Positions 36,047 to 47,260 are shown, numbered from the stretch's first letter. The stretch: 64,000 nucleotides of DNA from Ceratopteris richardii (GCA_020310875.1 CM035416.1:71196483-71260482); one strand, 5' to 3'. The notes: generated by a model from the letters alone, not told the origin. Made by a program: numbers and translations.

Positions 36047-36885
36047 TGAACGAGCAACAACAACAACAGCAGCATCAGCAGCAACAACAACTATGCCCTC
36101 CCAGGCCGACTCCAACAAGAGTAACGTACACCAAATTTGGTGGATTCCCCGAAGATGACCCAGATGCTCATGTACGCACATTTGAGATAAGTTACGCAGT
36201 GCTCAACCATCCACCTGATCCGGCGTATAAGGCTATTGTTTTCCAATCGACATTAGTTAACGAAGCAGCTAGATGGCTTACAGAATATGATATTAATAAT
36301 TTCGGCACCTATGAAGCAGTAAGGGATGCCTTTTTGCAGAGATTCAGGCTAAAGAAGAATCCAGACGAAATTTTTGACTACCTGCAAAACAATAGACAGA
36401 AGATAAATCAAACAGTACAGGAATACGCCACTCTATTCAGGACTCATTTGAGGCAGTTACCATCAGCACATGCCAACCTACCGGATGACGTTATTACTCA
36501 ATGGTTTATCAATAGATTGACTCTGCAGCTTAAACAGATTATGATCATACGTTGTGTAGGAGCTATGACGCTAGATGCAGTGATTGCAATGGCTTTGCAG
36601 CTGGAAAACAAGGTTGGAGGATTTACAGAAGATCTGGAGTGGTTAAAAGCAAATAGAAATATCACCGAAGACCCGACCAGACAGATGTACTACACTACAT
36701 GCAAGAATTCAGGCCATACTAGTGCCACTTGTGCACTTAATCAGTTGTTTTGTGCTATCTACAACACTACCGGACACACCACCAAAAACTACGCATATAA
36801 CGCCAAAGTACAGGGACCAGCAACTATCAATGCAATTATACAGGAACCAGGGCAGCCAGCCAATCATATGTACCTCCGCAAATGA
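36043..36885 (+). CDS. Gypsy C Gag, N-terminal and capsid part
   Basis: The 280-codon ORF starts at ATG 36043 with a glutamine-rich tract (CAA/CAG repeats, polyQ). The retrotransposon gag domain follows: FGGFPEDDPDAHVRTFE, AARWLTEYDI, AFLQRFRLKKNPDEIFDYL and TVQEYATLFRTHLRQLP. Two zinc-knuckle-like sites at the end are damaged (TTCKNSGHTSATC lacks the first Cys; FCAIYNTTGHTTKNY lacks two). The frame ends at TGA 36883-36885. The third knuckle and the rest of Gag lie in another frame from 36987, so at least one frameshift has occurred. Confidence 0.88.
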   Translation: MMNEQQQQQQHQQQQQLCPPRPTPTRVTYTKFGGFPEDDPDAHVRTFEISYAVLNHPPDPAYKAIVFQSTLVNEAARWLTEYDINNFGTYEAVRDAFLQRFRLKKNPDEIFDYLQNNRQKINQTVQEYATLFRTHLRQLPSAHANLPDDVITQWFINRLTLQLKQIMIIRCVGAMTLDAVIAMALQLENKVGGFTEDLEWLKANRNITEDPTRQMYYTTCKNSGHTSATCALNQLFCAIYNTTGHTTKNYAYNAKVQGPATINAIIQEPGQPANHMYLRK

Positions 36886-36986
36886 GAAACAACCAGCAAC
36901 AAGGATATCGAAATTATAGAGGACAGAGAAATAATAACTACAATGCAAACTGCTGACAGGCTGGACAAGCACCGAAAAATCCCAAT

Positions 36987-37646
36987 TTGCCACCACCACG
37001 CTGTCATTTTTGTGGTAAATTTGATCACATTAGAAGATTTTGTAAGGATGCAGCTGATTATGATCAGAGGAAGAAAGAACGTCAAAACCCAATGGCTAAT
37101 ATGATACAAATCACACCAGTAGAAGCGCACGCTGCAGTAATTCAGACCCGATCCGGTAAACAACTGCAACCAGTAGCAGAAATATTTGAACCAGGCATAC
37201 GTGAACAACAAAGGATGTATGATAAAGCTAGTCAATGGACCACCGCAGAACCTCCAGTGTTCCCAGATCCTATTCCGGTGACCCAAACTCCGTTAACCAA
37301 GGAAGGAACACAACAACAGGATTCTAATTTAGCAGCAGGCACATCATCTTCAGCAGGCGCATCATCTTCAGAATCTGTGGAAAATACAATCCAATCACAA
37401 AAGGCCTGGGAAATTTTATCTAAAGCATCCATCACTCTTCCTCTGAGCCAATTACTTGCACTAGTACCGGGAGTTCGACAACAATTCCAACAACAGTTCA
37501 GTCCTGTGCCTTCTTGCATTCCAGCAACAACAACAGTGCAACCGGAACCTGATTCTACGGTCGATCATTCAGTTCCTTTAATTACGGTATGGTATAAAAA
37601 TCATAAAATCACACAGGTACTAATTGATGGAGGATCTGGTGAATGA
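36987..37646 (+). pseudogene. Gypsy C Gag C-terminus and start of aspartic protease
   Basis: An intact CCHC knuckle, CHFCGKFDHIRRFC, lies at about 36999-37040. Then come VIQTRSGKQL, a serine/glutamine-rich linker and, at the end, ITQVLIDGGSGE at 37611-37646. DGGSG is the protease active-site motif, but the frame terminates directly after it and the rest of the protease is not present. Confidence 0.85.
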
Positions 37647-38285
37647 AAGTACTCACACATTCGTTTTAGGTCACGCATAAATTTAGTTCACCATATTACC
37701 CTCGTGCAAATGGTTTGGCTGAGAGTACAAACAAGACTTTGTTGAATATGCTTCGAAAACTCATTTTGGAAGCACCAAAAAGATGGGATCAACTGTTACC
37801 TGCAGTATTCTGGGCATACCGGACTACATACAAGGTAACAACAGGACTAACCCCTTTCAAACTAGCTTATGGATTGGAAGCAATAGCACCGATGGAGATA
37901 GTTATGCCAAGTTTACGAGTAGCCATCGCTCAGAAACTGCTACCTGAAGAATCACTGTCATGTCGGTTGGATACACTCAGAGAATTAGACGAGCATCGAT
38001 GGCACAATTTTTTGACTATGCAGGAAGTACAGCTAAGACAAGCTCAAACACATGATCGATATCTAAAGACTCCAATTTTTTCAGTGGGACAACTTGTACT
38101 CTTTTACAATGCAAAGTCGAATTGATCTGCTGGCAAATTCAAGTTATGATGGTTTGTTCCCTACCGGATTGCTGAACAAGTGGGCCCAACAACTTTTCGG
38201 TTGACCACTTTGACCAGAATTCCTCTTCCAAAGGTGATAAATGGATCAAAGTTTCGGCCGTATCAACAAGCATCTAATCCACACT
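37647..38285 (+). pseudogene. Gypsy C integrase C-terminal part
   Basis: After a deletion of the remaining protease, RT, RNase H and integrase N-terminus, integrase resumes as FSSPYYPRANGLAESTNKTLLNML near 37681-37750. The catalytic Glu lies in NGLAES. The ORF 37715-38125 continues with RWDQLLPAVFWAYRTTYKVTTGLTPF and VGQLVLFYNAK. A TGA at 38123-38125 is followed by FKLWWFVPYRIAE, in frame, to about 38285. No chromodomain was seen. Confidence 0.85.
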
Positions 38286-38633
38286 GAAATGTTTCGCGGT
38301 TGGCCGCGTCTTTTGGCGTTCTCTTTTCTTTTATTTTCTTTTTTTTTTTTTCCTGGCATGCTTAATAAAATAAGTCTGTAAATATCCGCGTTTTGATACC
38401 TAATTATGTCCATAGCCACCCTGCCCTGTCCAGCTACTCACGCATGCACACCGAAGTTAAGAATTATCATCTCAATACCGCGCGATGATTAGTCATTCTT
38501 GATTGCTCTCCCCTGCAACGCATCTACTTAACCTTTTCTGTTTTGCCGAAAATCGCTATTGTGTTTATGTGATTTGTGTTATTGTGCGTACCCTGTGCTC
38601 TGTGTACTTGTGATTGTTGTCTCTGTGTGCGCC
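38286..38633 (+). other. Gypsy C spacer between pol and 3' ORF
   Basis: It contains a T-rich tract (about 38325-38352) and TAATTATGTCCATAG near 38400-38414, a plausible splice acceptor context. No ORF. It could carry a promoter or splice site for the downstream ORF; this is inference. Confidence 0.4.
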
Positions 38634-40793
38634 ATGGAAGCTTTGGCTAACTATGCCCCCTTCCGTGATGGACTCCCTGTCGACGTAGGAGAGTTCCTCC
38701 GCATTCGTGGGCTATCCAATTTCGCTGAACTGCCTTGGCATTCAGTGGAATCCCACCCCTTCTTTGCCCAGATCATCTCCGCCATCGCCAACACACCTGC
38801 CATCGAGAAGAGTTGGCCGATCACCTCCCTCCCATCCCGTACACTGATCACCTTCCAAACATTCGCTGAATCATTCCGACTCCCTTTGCAAGGTCGGGAA
38901 AATGGCCCGAACCTCCCCGTAGCAACAATGACCCAATTATTTCCTAGGTATTCGTCAAACGAATACGCGATCCTTTGTCGACCAGAACTTGAAAGATCAG
39001 CCCTCCAATTCTTAGTAGCTATTCTCAACCTACAAAAATGCACCTATGGAATATCACGTCCCTTCTACTCCGCCATAGACTTAACCGCCCGAGAACCAAT
39101 AAATTTTGCGTCCTATTTCTTTCACCGCATTCACAAAGAATGCGTAGCAATCATCAAATAGGTAAACAAGGGAGGAATGCCAAGATCGAGACTCCCTCAT
39201 ATCATATCATTCCTGTTTTTGGTCATCCTTGCAGCACAACCACCACCCAGAGGCCCGGTCCTACGACATGAAGAATCTGTGCAATTATGGGATGATGATG
39301 AAGAAGATGAAGAGGAGCTAAACCAACTCTTCCGCCGGAAGAGAATCAGAATCAGTTCTTCTGAGAGTGAAGCACAGGGATCAGCTGAAGGAAACAGAGA
39401 TGACGACAAGGAAGAAGAAAAACATGACGAAGAAACATTCCACGACACCGCAACATCGATGCAGCATGAATCCTCCGCGTAGTCATCTTCCCAAGGGCAA
39501 CAAGAACAGGAGAATCATACTGAAACCGACACAAGCTCTATAGAAGAAGCATCCAAGCAACAACCTGAGGGGGAACAGCAAGCAGATGAGGAACAAATTG
39601 CTAAAGAAGTTCTCGAAGAGCTGCTTAAGGCAGTTGAGTCCACAGCCGCAGAAACTGCACAACACACCAGAAATAAGGTATCACAGTCAAATTCTGTTCT
39701 TCCCACTCCCCCACCGGAGCCGCCAATCGAAACCATTATCCCCATCCAACCCATTCACCCTAACGAACCCGCTGACTCCTCTTCCTCATCCCCAAACTAC
39801 TCCCCACCCAACTCCCAACAACTCCTCACCACGTCCTCATCTCAACCTCGCCAACATCTCCCACTTCCTTCGATTCCCGTAATCTCTGAACTGGCCAATA
39901 TGGGTCAATTGTTAATACAATTATCACAGCAATTGCCAATCCAAATGAGAGAAGTCACCGATAATATTCGGAATGAGTTACAACACAAGGTGGACATCCT
40001 AGAAGCAGATATCACGCCTCTGCAAGAAGAAATAGATGCGGTCAAAGCAGAAAACCATCAGCTGCACGCCCGAATTACCCATCTCCAAGCCCAACTTGCA
40101 GAACAACAAACAATTGCCGATCAAAGAGATACCGCACTGGCACATCTCAACCAAAAGGACAAGTTACTAAGCGAAGCACAGGCCGAAATCAGTCAGTTGA
40201 AGATCGATCTAAAGGATAAAGAAGATGCCAGGGTAGCATTAGGTAATCTATTAGAAGAGACCAGAGTGCAACTCGGTGAAGTGGTACAGAAAGGCCAAGA
40301 ACAGCACGATCTGGCAATGAAGACAGCGGAAGAACTACAAAGATACAAAGATCAATTAGCTGATGTAAACAATATGCTCAAACGATATTTGTCAAAAGAA
40401 GCTCAAACACAGAAGGTAATAACAGATTTACGCAGAGAAAGGGACGCATACTCCAGAACGATCCAGTTCCAGAATCAAGAGATCGAGAGACGGGAAAATC
40501 AATTGGCCAATCAAAAAGAAAGAGTAATCAGTATGGAAAAGGAGGTTGTAGACATGAAGACATCCAGAGATGCGGCTTTGTCCAACGAATTCTACCTACA
40601 AGAAGCTTTTCTGCAAACCCAAGCAGAGATTTTGCTCACCGAAGCCATAGTCTTAAGTTCTGTAAGAATAGATGCACAGTTAATAGAACCGGACACACTC
40701 AAACAATTGTTAGAAACACTAAAGAAAAAGATCGCCCGCACCTTTAGATTAGCTAGAAATATGTACTTAGAAGGCATTATAGATGAGCAGTAG
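38634..40793 (+). pseudogene. Gypsy C accessory 3' ORF (about 720 codons, coiled coil) with two TAG stops
   Basis: One frame is open from ATG 38634 to TAG 40791-40793 apart from TAG at 39159-39161 and 39480-39482. The N-terminal ~175 residues look globular (PVDVGEFLRIRGLSNFAELPW, ITFQTFAESFRLPLQ, FASYFFHRIHKE). Next comes an acidic Glu/Asp-rich linker with RRKRIRIS, a Pro/Ser-rich stretch, and from 39900 about 290 residues of heptad-rich coiled coil (LEADITPLQEEIDAVKAEN, ITHLQAQLAEQQ, then REN, KER and MEK segments). It is sense-oriented between pol and the 3' LTR, the place where plant gypsy elements carry env-like or other accessory ORFs. No transmembrane segment or signal peptide is evident, so an envelope is unlikely. 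Function unknown. Confidence 0.75.
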
Positions 40794-40836
40794 TTTTGTA
40801 AAACCTGCGGGTTCGAGTCCACCGTGCGTGCTGGAG

Positions 40837-41810
40837 TGTTAGCGGCCGCCGAATTGGAAATTTATAACTGAATCTTGTTCGCACGAGCGAAAAGTTGTTA
40901 CAGACAGTTTGTAAAAGTTATATAAATCAAAGAAAGACGCACTAGTGACGTTCCGTGGTGGATCACCAGACTGTCTGTCTGGGTGACTGAGCGGGGCGTT
41001 ACTGTAGTGTTTGTTTGCATAATTTCAAGTATTCTGAGTTTTATATTTGCCTCTTGTCTTGTCTGCCGTCGACATCTGTTCTGTTTGTTAACTTTATAGA
41101 CGTTCGAGAGATCACCAGACTGTCTGTCTGGGTGATTTGTCTGTAGCGTTACTGTGTGTCGAGTTGATTAACTCAGAGTATCTTGTCGAATTTCTGAGTA
41201 TTCTGTGTGTATCTCTGTTTCGTCTTGTTTGTTGTCTGTTGGTATCCATTGCGGTTGTGAGTATCAGTGAGTTCGCGTATCGTGTTGTCTCTTTTCTTGG
41301 AAGGTTCTGCAAGTGTGTGGCGAAGTCTGTGCAGTTGTGGTAGCGCTTCTGGTATCCGAGTTGTATTAAGTTGTCTTAGTATCGAGGTCCAGGTTCATAC
41401 GACAAAGTTTAAGCTACAGTAGGATTTCTTGGGTTGCGTACTGAACCTTCAGTATGGTGTATCTGAACACTTGGACTTGGATTCTCTGTGTCTTCGAACA
41501 TTGGTAGGATTGTGGTACCCATTCGGTAAAGGTTGACGATTACCCTTGTTCTGGTATTTTCAGTAAGTTATGTGTAGATGCAACATAGCATCTTAGCGTA
41601 TTTGGTACACGTGGCTGAGCTAAACTGTGAACTGTGATATCTAAGTACAACAAATTCTTGATAGAGCTCTCAACATCAGAATATTGTTGTGTGTAAGTGA
41701 TTAGTTTGGGAACTAAGTATAGGGCCTCTGTCTAACACACCCCTTCCACTCCCAAGAACCCAAGAATTGCTTAAATGCACTTCTGACAGATAGAATAACA
41801 GCGTTTAACA
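40837..41810 (+). repeat. 3' LTR of gypsy C (974 bp)
   Basis: TGTTAGCGGCCGCC to GTTTAACA, matching 34314-35287. The sequence just before it (CTGCGGGTTCGAGTCC, 40806-40821) is not a typical polypurine tract. Confidence 0.95.
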
Positions 41811-42873
41811 TATGTTAAGCATGCTAATGATGTACTTCTGATCATTGTTGTCTATGTCGACGACATGCTGCTCACTGGTCCTATTGAGAAGCATATTGCT
41901 GATTTTAAGGCTGATTTGCATGCCTCATTTGAGATGTATGATTTGGGGCATTTGCATCACTATTTGGTCATTCAATTTATGCAAGTTGATGGTGGAATGG
42001 CTTTGTGTCAAACGAAATATATTGACACATCATTGCAGTGTTTTGGCCTTAAAGACTATAAGCCTATTACCACTCCTATGGAGACAGGTTTACGATTGAG
42101 TCTTCATGATGTTGGAGATGCATTTGATGTTGTTCTCTATTAGCAGGTTGTTGGATGCTTGATTTACTCGGCCAGATATTCAGTTTGTTGTCTCACAGAT
42201 GAGCAGGTTTATGCATTGCCCAGGAGTCAAGCATTGGCAGGCGGTTAAGTGCATCTTTCGTTACTTGAGTGGTACTCAGCTACTTGGGTTGTTTTATCCC
42301 AAGGGGGGATCACTACTGCTAGGTTTGCATGTTTTTTCTGATTCTGATTGGGCTGGTTGCTATGACACTCATGTGTCCACTAGTGGCTTTTGCTTCATGC
42401 TTGGTAGCTCATGTATATCTTGGTTGAGCAAGAAGCAGCCTACTGTGGCCACTTCCAGTTGTGAGGCTGAGTATAAGGCAACTTTCACAGCTATGGTTGA
42501 GTGTGTGTGGCTCAGACGCCTTATGGCTAAGTTGGGTGTTGGTCAGACTTCTGCCACCACCACCTTCATTGACAGTCAGAGCGCATTGGCAGTTGCGAGG
42601 AACCCTGTGTTGCATGCTCGCACTAAGCACATTTGAGGTGCATTATCACTATGTCAGGGAGAGGTTCTCTGCTGGGGAGATCAGCTTGGCATATGTGCCT
42701 ACGCAAGAGAACATTGCTGACCTTTTCACAAAGGCTCTACCTAGGGAGAAGTTTGAAGCTTTTCGCAAAGTTTTGGGCTTACTTCCTTTTGTGGAGTGAT
42801 TTCCACATAGCTTGGCACTTCCTTATACATGAGTGCCAGCTCCTTGTTCACCGCATCACTCCCAGGGGGGATT
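41811..42873 (+). pseudogene. Copia A2 continuation: RT C-half and RNase H
   Basis: It resumes YVKHANDVLLIIVVYVDDMLLTG (YVDD near 41850-41865), then FEMYDLGHLHHYLVIQF and YIDTSLQCFGLKDYKPI. A TAG near 42140 and frame changes follow. RNase H reads SRFMHCPGVKHWQAVKCIFRYLSGT near 42201-42270, SDSDWAGC near 42338, SSCEAEYKATF near 42458, DSQSALAVARNP near 42571 and, after a frameshift at 42633, REKFEAFRKVLGLLPFVE ending 42799. A purine-rich CCCAGGGGGGATT precedes the LTR. Inactive. Confidence 0.9.
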
Positions 42874-43104
42874 TGTTGATATATTTAGGTAGTGATGTGT
42901 GTGAACACACTAGGACCGCCGGGACACTTTTTTCCCTCTTTAGGAGGTTTTTTTTCCCCCGGCTTGTATATACGCCTATTGCCCTAATGGGCTACTTATC
43001 TTTGTACATTCTCTAGTAATACATTCAGTATTGTGTGTTGTACTCCAAGCTTCTTCTTCTTTCTTGTGTTGTTCACGTGCTTCCGCAGACGACTAACTCC
43101 AACA
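42874..43104 (+). repeat. 3' LTR of copia A2 (231 bp)
   Basis: It begins TGTTGATATATTTAGGTAG and ends CTAACTCCAACA. It aligns with 9356-9584 and is preceded by a polypurine tract (AGGGGGG at 42864-42870). Confidence 0.92.
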
Positions 43105-43119
43105 TTATACACTAAAGAA

Positions 43120-43770
43120 GCATGCTCGTAAATTGAAAAAATGAGGATATAGACCCATGGTCATTAATAGAATTTCCACTAGTGATGCAGTTCAATTGGC
43201 CACTCTAGAAGGTGACATCTTGCCAAGATATATTAAAGGATTTGGAGTCAAGCTATATCAAGAACCTCTTACATGGGATATGCTAATGAGACTTAACACT
43301 GCTAAGAAGCAAAAAGAAGACGAGTCAAGGGTTGTAGAGGCTAGAGAGCGTGTTAGCAAAATAAGTTAAGGTGCCAAGGCCTAGATGTTAATCCGAATGC
43401 CCCAAGATATCACATGGCTATGTGCACCAAAAAGAGGACACATTCTATCATCATAGATAGACACTCATTCATCACGGTTGAGCTAGGGCACAATGCTTCA
43501 AATAAGCTGATCAAAGTTCTGCTCGATTCTAGAGAAGCCACTAACGCAATTAGGTACCCGTGCTGTAAAGGATTGGGCATGGAAGTTATGCCATTAGAAG
43601 CTTATTTAGTGGGCTTAGAACCAGCGAGGCAGACATTCCTATCCTCCTAAAGGATGTTCCTTTGACACTAAAGTTGCTATTTTACCAGGATGAGGACATC
43701 ACAAAATATATGATATTAGGACGAGATTTTTTGTACGATCACACAATTGACTTAAACCTATAGCTATTAG
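43120..43770 (+). pseudogene. Gypsy fragments: integrase C-terminus and aspartic protease
   Basis: Frame 43157-43369 reads AVQLATLEGDILPRYIKGFGVKLY, the usual end of a gypsy integrase or pol. From about 43470 a protease follows: VELGHNASNKLIKVLLDSREATNAI with a decayed active site (LLDSRE instead of DSGA), then YMILGRDFLYDHTIDLNL after a frameshift near 43650. LGRDFL matches the protease C-terminal ILGR motif. The order, pol end before protease, means that two element pieces are joined. Confidence 0.7.
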
Positions 43771-44035
43771 CAACGATCACTTCATGTCTGGGTTAATAAG
43801 CAATGCCTAATATTTGAATTCAAAGGTAGGGGGCCTTTGATTCTAGTACCCCACACTTTGCATGCACTACAAAGTCTAATGTGCAATATTCCTCATCTAT
43901 TGGTGGGCAGGTCATGCAAATGCTGGAACCCCGTTCTCTTCCAAAAGTATCAACATCGCAAATAAAACAATCAATTTTGTAGAGCAGAGGTGGACAAATA
44001 CAACCAAATGGCACAAGGCCACCTCAGAGGCAAAA
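43771..44035. other. No gene recognised
   Basis: Probably gypsy untranslated or gag-decayed sequence; no motif seen on either strand. Confidence 0.4.
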
Positions 44036-44391
44036 GCTACTACACAACCTCGCTCATGCACAAGGACAAAACATGAACCAAATTTCAAGACTAAACAAAT
44101 ATGGGTGATGAAAGGCAAGAAACCACTGCCTTTGCCCCAACAATTCCCATCCAAGCAAGCCAACCATGGCAAAAGAAGAACCAAGCAACTAGGATGAGCT
44201 CAACCACAAGGTAGCTACTACACAACCTCGTTCATGCACAAGGACAAAACATGAACCAAATTTCAAGACTAAACAAATATGGGTGATGAAAGGCAAGAAA
44301 CCACTGCCTTTGCCCCAACAATTCCCATCCAAGCAAGCCAACCATGGCAAAAGAAGAACCAAGCAACTAGGACGAGCTCAACCACAAGGTA
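44036..44391. repeat. Tandem duplication, 2 x 178 bp
   Basis: GCTACTACACAACCTCGCTC...CAACCACAAGGTA at 44036-44213 is repeated at 44214-44391 with only about two substitutions noticed. No ORF is convincing. The near-identity points to a recent event compared with the surrounding decay. Confidence 0.93.
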
Positions 44392-45440
44392 TCTGATAAA
44401 TTTGGGTGCCTAATTAATTATTGGTAGCTCATCAAGGGTGGTTACACATGTGGGCACCCAAGGAATCCTTACATACACAAAATGCTATGCTCTCCTTGGC
44501 AAGAAAAGTCTCAACAAGGAAGCCAAGGAGAAGCAAGGGTTAGAACCAAGCACAAAGATCAATCTTTTGCACCATTCAAATCATGCATTTCCACAATATG
44601 CAATAATATAGGGCCACATTACAAGGCCATGCATAGGCACATTTGAGAATCCTAGGCACATAAGACACATTTGACATATGTAAACTATTTTATTGATATT
44701 AATCTCTTTCTTCTTGTTTTGTGACATTGTTAAAAAAAAAGGAATGGACAGGACCATGCACTTGAATAATCTCATTAGTGAACCATCAACAAGGGAAGGG
44801 AGTACAACACGAAGAGATGAACATTGACCAACCTTTCACCATGGTAAGAATCCCCTACTTTGGCAACACTATAACAATGATAGATTAGTAAACCTCTTCA
44901 TCAGCATACCCTTGAGCACTTAACTCAAGACCCAATTTTTCACACCATACTTCTTACAACGCATTCCCTAAGTAAACATGCATAGGGCACCATTACAAGG
45001 TTGTGCACAAGGCACATATTTTCTTCAACCCATGCACTAACACACTTACCCCTCATTCATTATGGGTTATGAGTACTTGGCATGATAACTATGAAACCTA
45101 TCTTTGAAAGATCTAGAGGACATTAATGTTACAACATCAATATCTATGAATCTATTCACAACCAATAGCTGCTCAAAATCAACATTGACAACCTCTTTTG
45201 GTCAACTAGCAATTCTTGAAAGCTCACAAATACACCACCATGCTAGAATCCAAGGAAGAAGTACATACAAAGGAACTAAAACTTGCAAAGGCTAGTAATC
45301 ACAATATGAAGAACAAGATAACCCACCCTACTATGGTTGGACGATAAACCGCTCTTGTTGATACATGATGGACACTACCTCTCAAAGTACTACATGGAAC
45401 ACCCACTCCAACAAGGGTATGTCAAGGATGCCATACTTGA
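44392..45440. other. No gene recognised; probable gypsy 3' untranslated region
   Basis: No motif was found. The region leads into a polypurine tract (GAGGGGGGGAG, 45441-45451), so it is likely the untranslated 3' end of a gypsy element. Confidence 0.45.
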
Positions 45441-45451
45441 GAGGGGGGGAG

Positions 45452-46107
45452 TGTTGGCACTCAAGTTCAGGCACGAGGCATGGGAACACGTCAAAGAAGT
45501 GGACACAAGTGAAGAGGGAGCATGCAGTAAGCTCCAAGAAGTATATGTGAAATTTTCAAAAGAAATCCTTATAAAAACATTAATTTTGATCACTAAAAAC
45601 CATTGTAAATATCATTTCATGTTTTTGGAGCTCCATTTTGAGCAGGCCAAGGAGTCCTTGAGCTTGAGGAGCCTAGGTAGAAGTCGTGTTTTGGATCTCA
45701 TAATTCTTAGAGCTCATTTGAGCCCTCAAATAGCATCAAAAACTTAATTTTTTACTAGGTGTGCCATCAGGTTTGAAGTCAACCAAAACTAGTAAAAAAA
45801 ACTACAAAAAAAACTAGAGAGCTCATTTTTGGATTAGCAAGTTAGAGAAAGAGCTTCTTGAAGAGTGTAATTGAGTTATTGAGAATCAAAACTTCCATTG
45901 TTCCTATCTTTGTTATACTGCCTTGTGTGTGTGTGTGCATGTCTACATGTATGTGCTTATCACTCACGTTTGCTCGCCGTAAGATATCCTCCTCACATCT
46001 CCGTGGATTGACAAGTAAAGGAGGTTGTGCTCACGCTTGGGCTACACCACTCCCCATGATTTTTTGGTCAATAACTTGTTGGCTAAACCACTTCCAATAT
46101 CCACACA
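45452..46107 (+). repeat. Gypsy family E-type LTR (left), about 656 bp
   Basis: It starts TGTTGGCACTCAAG after the purine tract and ends near ATCCACACA, followed by TGGTAGATTAAG at 46109, a possible Met-type primer site. Blocks such as AGGAGTCCTTGAGCTTGAGGAGC, the GTGTGTGTGTGT run and TCTCCGTGGATTGA align with the LTR at 61102, though with much divergence. Having a polypurine tract before it and gag after it, it may serve as 3' LTR for one element and 5' LTR for the next. Confidence 0.6.
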
Positions 46108-46149
46108 GTGGTAGATTAAGGAGTAAGTGTTTCCCCACAACAACAATTG

Positions 46150-47260
46150 AAGAATTCATTTAGAGAGCAAAAAGCTTAGAGCATATTAGACCTCAATATG
46201 GAATTGGGTCATCTAGTCTACCATACCTAGTAACACAGTTGAGGAAAGATCTAGAGAGCTTAAAAAGGATCAAGCCCCACAAAGAAGAAGAAAGTGTAAT
46301 CACTCAATTAAAGTGTGGGATTGAAGCATTGAAGCTACAGAAGGAAGAGGAAGCCCAAGTAGTAGAGGAATCGACACAACTTTGACAAGAGCTACAAGAA
46401 CTTCATGGAGGTGGCACAAAAAATGTACTATGGTGCATCCATGTGTAGCAAACAAGGCAATGTGGGTAAGTGAGTGCCCTATCTAAAGCGTGACTTGCTA
46501 GTTATGGATGAAAATTGGCCATGAAGCCCATTAGTGTCACTAGGAATGCATGCACAAGCATACTGAGGACAAGGAGGAGTCCAACCACCTGCAAATGTAA
46601 TGACTATGAACCAACTCAAGGCAACACCTACAATCCACGTCCTCATGGTAACTTTCGAAATGGACAAAGGCCAATCATTTGCTTTGGGTGTGGAGAATGT
46701 GGAAATTATCAAAGAAAATGCCCTCTCCCATAAAAATTTGCTCCTTACAGAAATTGCCCAGAAGCTAGAGATCACTACACCAATTGTTGCTCAAAGAACA
46801 AGGCATCCACATCAGGGCTTCACATTCACATGCTCTCAGTGAGTAAGGAAAAGGTGGGAAAGGAAGTCAACATGCCATCACCATCTACTAGAGTATTACA
46901 TTTAGAAGAAATAGAATCTTTTGTTATGCAGACAAGAAGCCAAGGGAAAGCTCAAGTAGAAACATGTCAAGAGTCAAGAACACATGGATTGAACAAAGGC
47001 AAGGGGACACATGAGGATAGACCCATGTCAAGTGAAGAGACACAACAAAAAGAGGATCTTACAAGCATAAATGATGTCATTGAACATGCATTCGATTTGT
47101 TCGGAAAGGAGTTTGAACAATCACATGTATCTCATGCTTGTATAGAATATGAAGCTTCTAGGTTATTCAAATCCATTAAAAAGGAGGTATTTTTATCTAA
47201 TAATATGAAGCTCCACATCCACTCTAGTGGCAAAGGGTACTTCTACCAGTGATGGTAAAT
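46150..47260 (+). pseudogene. Gypsy E1 gag, degenerate
   Basis: Scattered frames encode a helical, Glu/Lys/Gln-rich Gag-like region (LRKDLESLKRIKPHKEEE near 46230, then GIEALKLQKEEEAQVVEE) and a damaged knuckle, CFGCGECGNYQRKC near 46680-46723, with Asn replacing His. Frame 46830-47252 is open and has SFVMQTRSQGKAQ, typical of gypsy gag-protease linkers, then FEQSHVSHACIEYEASRLFKSIKKE, which recurs at the start of module E2 (54460). Confidence 0.7.

Larger units (their letters stand above)
34314..41810 (+). mobile_element. Gypsy element C (Ogre/Tat/Athila-like) with accessory ORFs and deleted pol
   Basis: The 7.5-kb element has two 974-bp LTRs, a primer site starting TGGCGCC, an extra ORF before gag, gag, the start of protease, the C-terminal part of integrase, and a long ORF between pol and the 3' LTR. 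RT, RNase H and most of integrase are missing between 37646 and about 37680, so it depends on a partner element. An ORF upstream of gag and a large 3' ORF resemble the layouts known in the Ogre/Tat/Athila branch. The LTRs have the same length and differ by scattered substitutions, mostly in the first 250 bp. Confidence 0.9.

Noticed and set aside
36043-36110. CAA/CAG repeat at the gag start as a pathogenic-type expansion
   Set aside because: It is a short mixed CAA/CAG glutamine tract within a retroelement gag; nothing suggests instability.
38559-39161. Start of the gypsy C 3' ORF at 38559 with a hydrophobic signal-like N-terminus (VLCVLVIVVSVCA)
   Set aside because: The stretch before ATG 38634 is TG-rich spacer. 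A signal peptide would suggest an envelope, but no transmembrane or furin-type features follow. Start at 38634 preferred, with modest confidence.
40806-40821. GGTTCGAGTCC just before the gypsy C 3' LTR, resembling a tRNA B box
   Set aside because: The flanking bases do not form a good T-arm stem, there is no A box at the right distance and no acceptor stem. Chance match to a short consensus.
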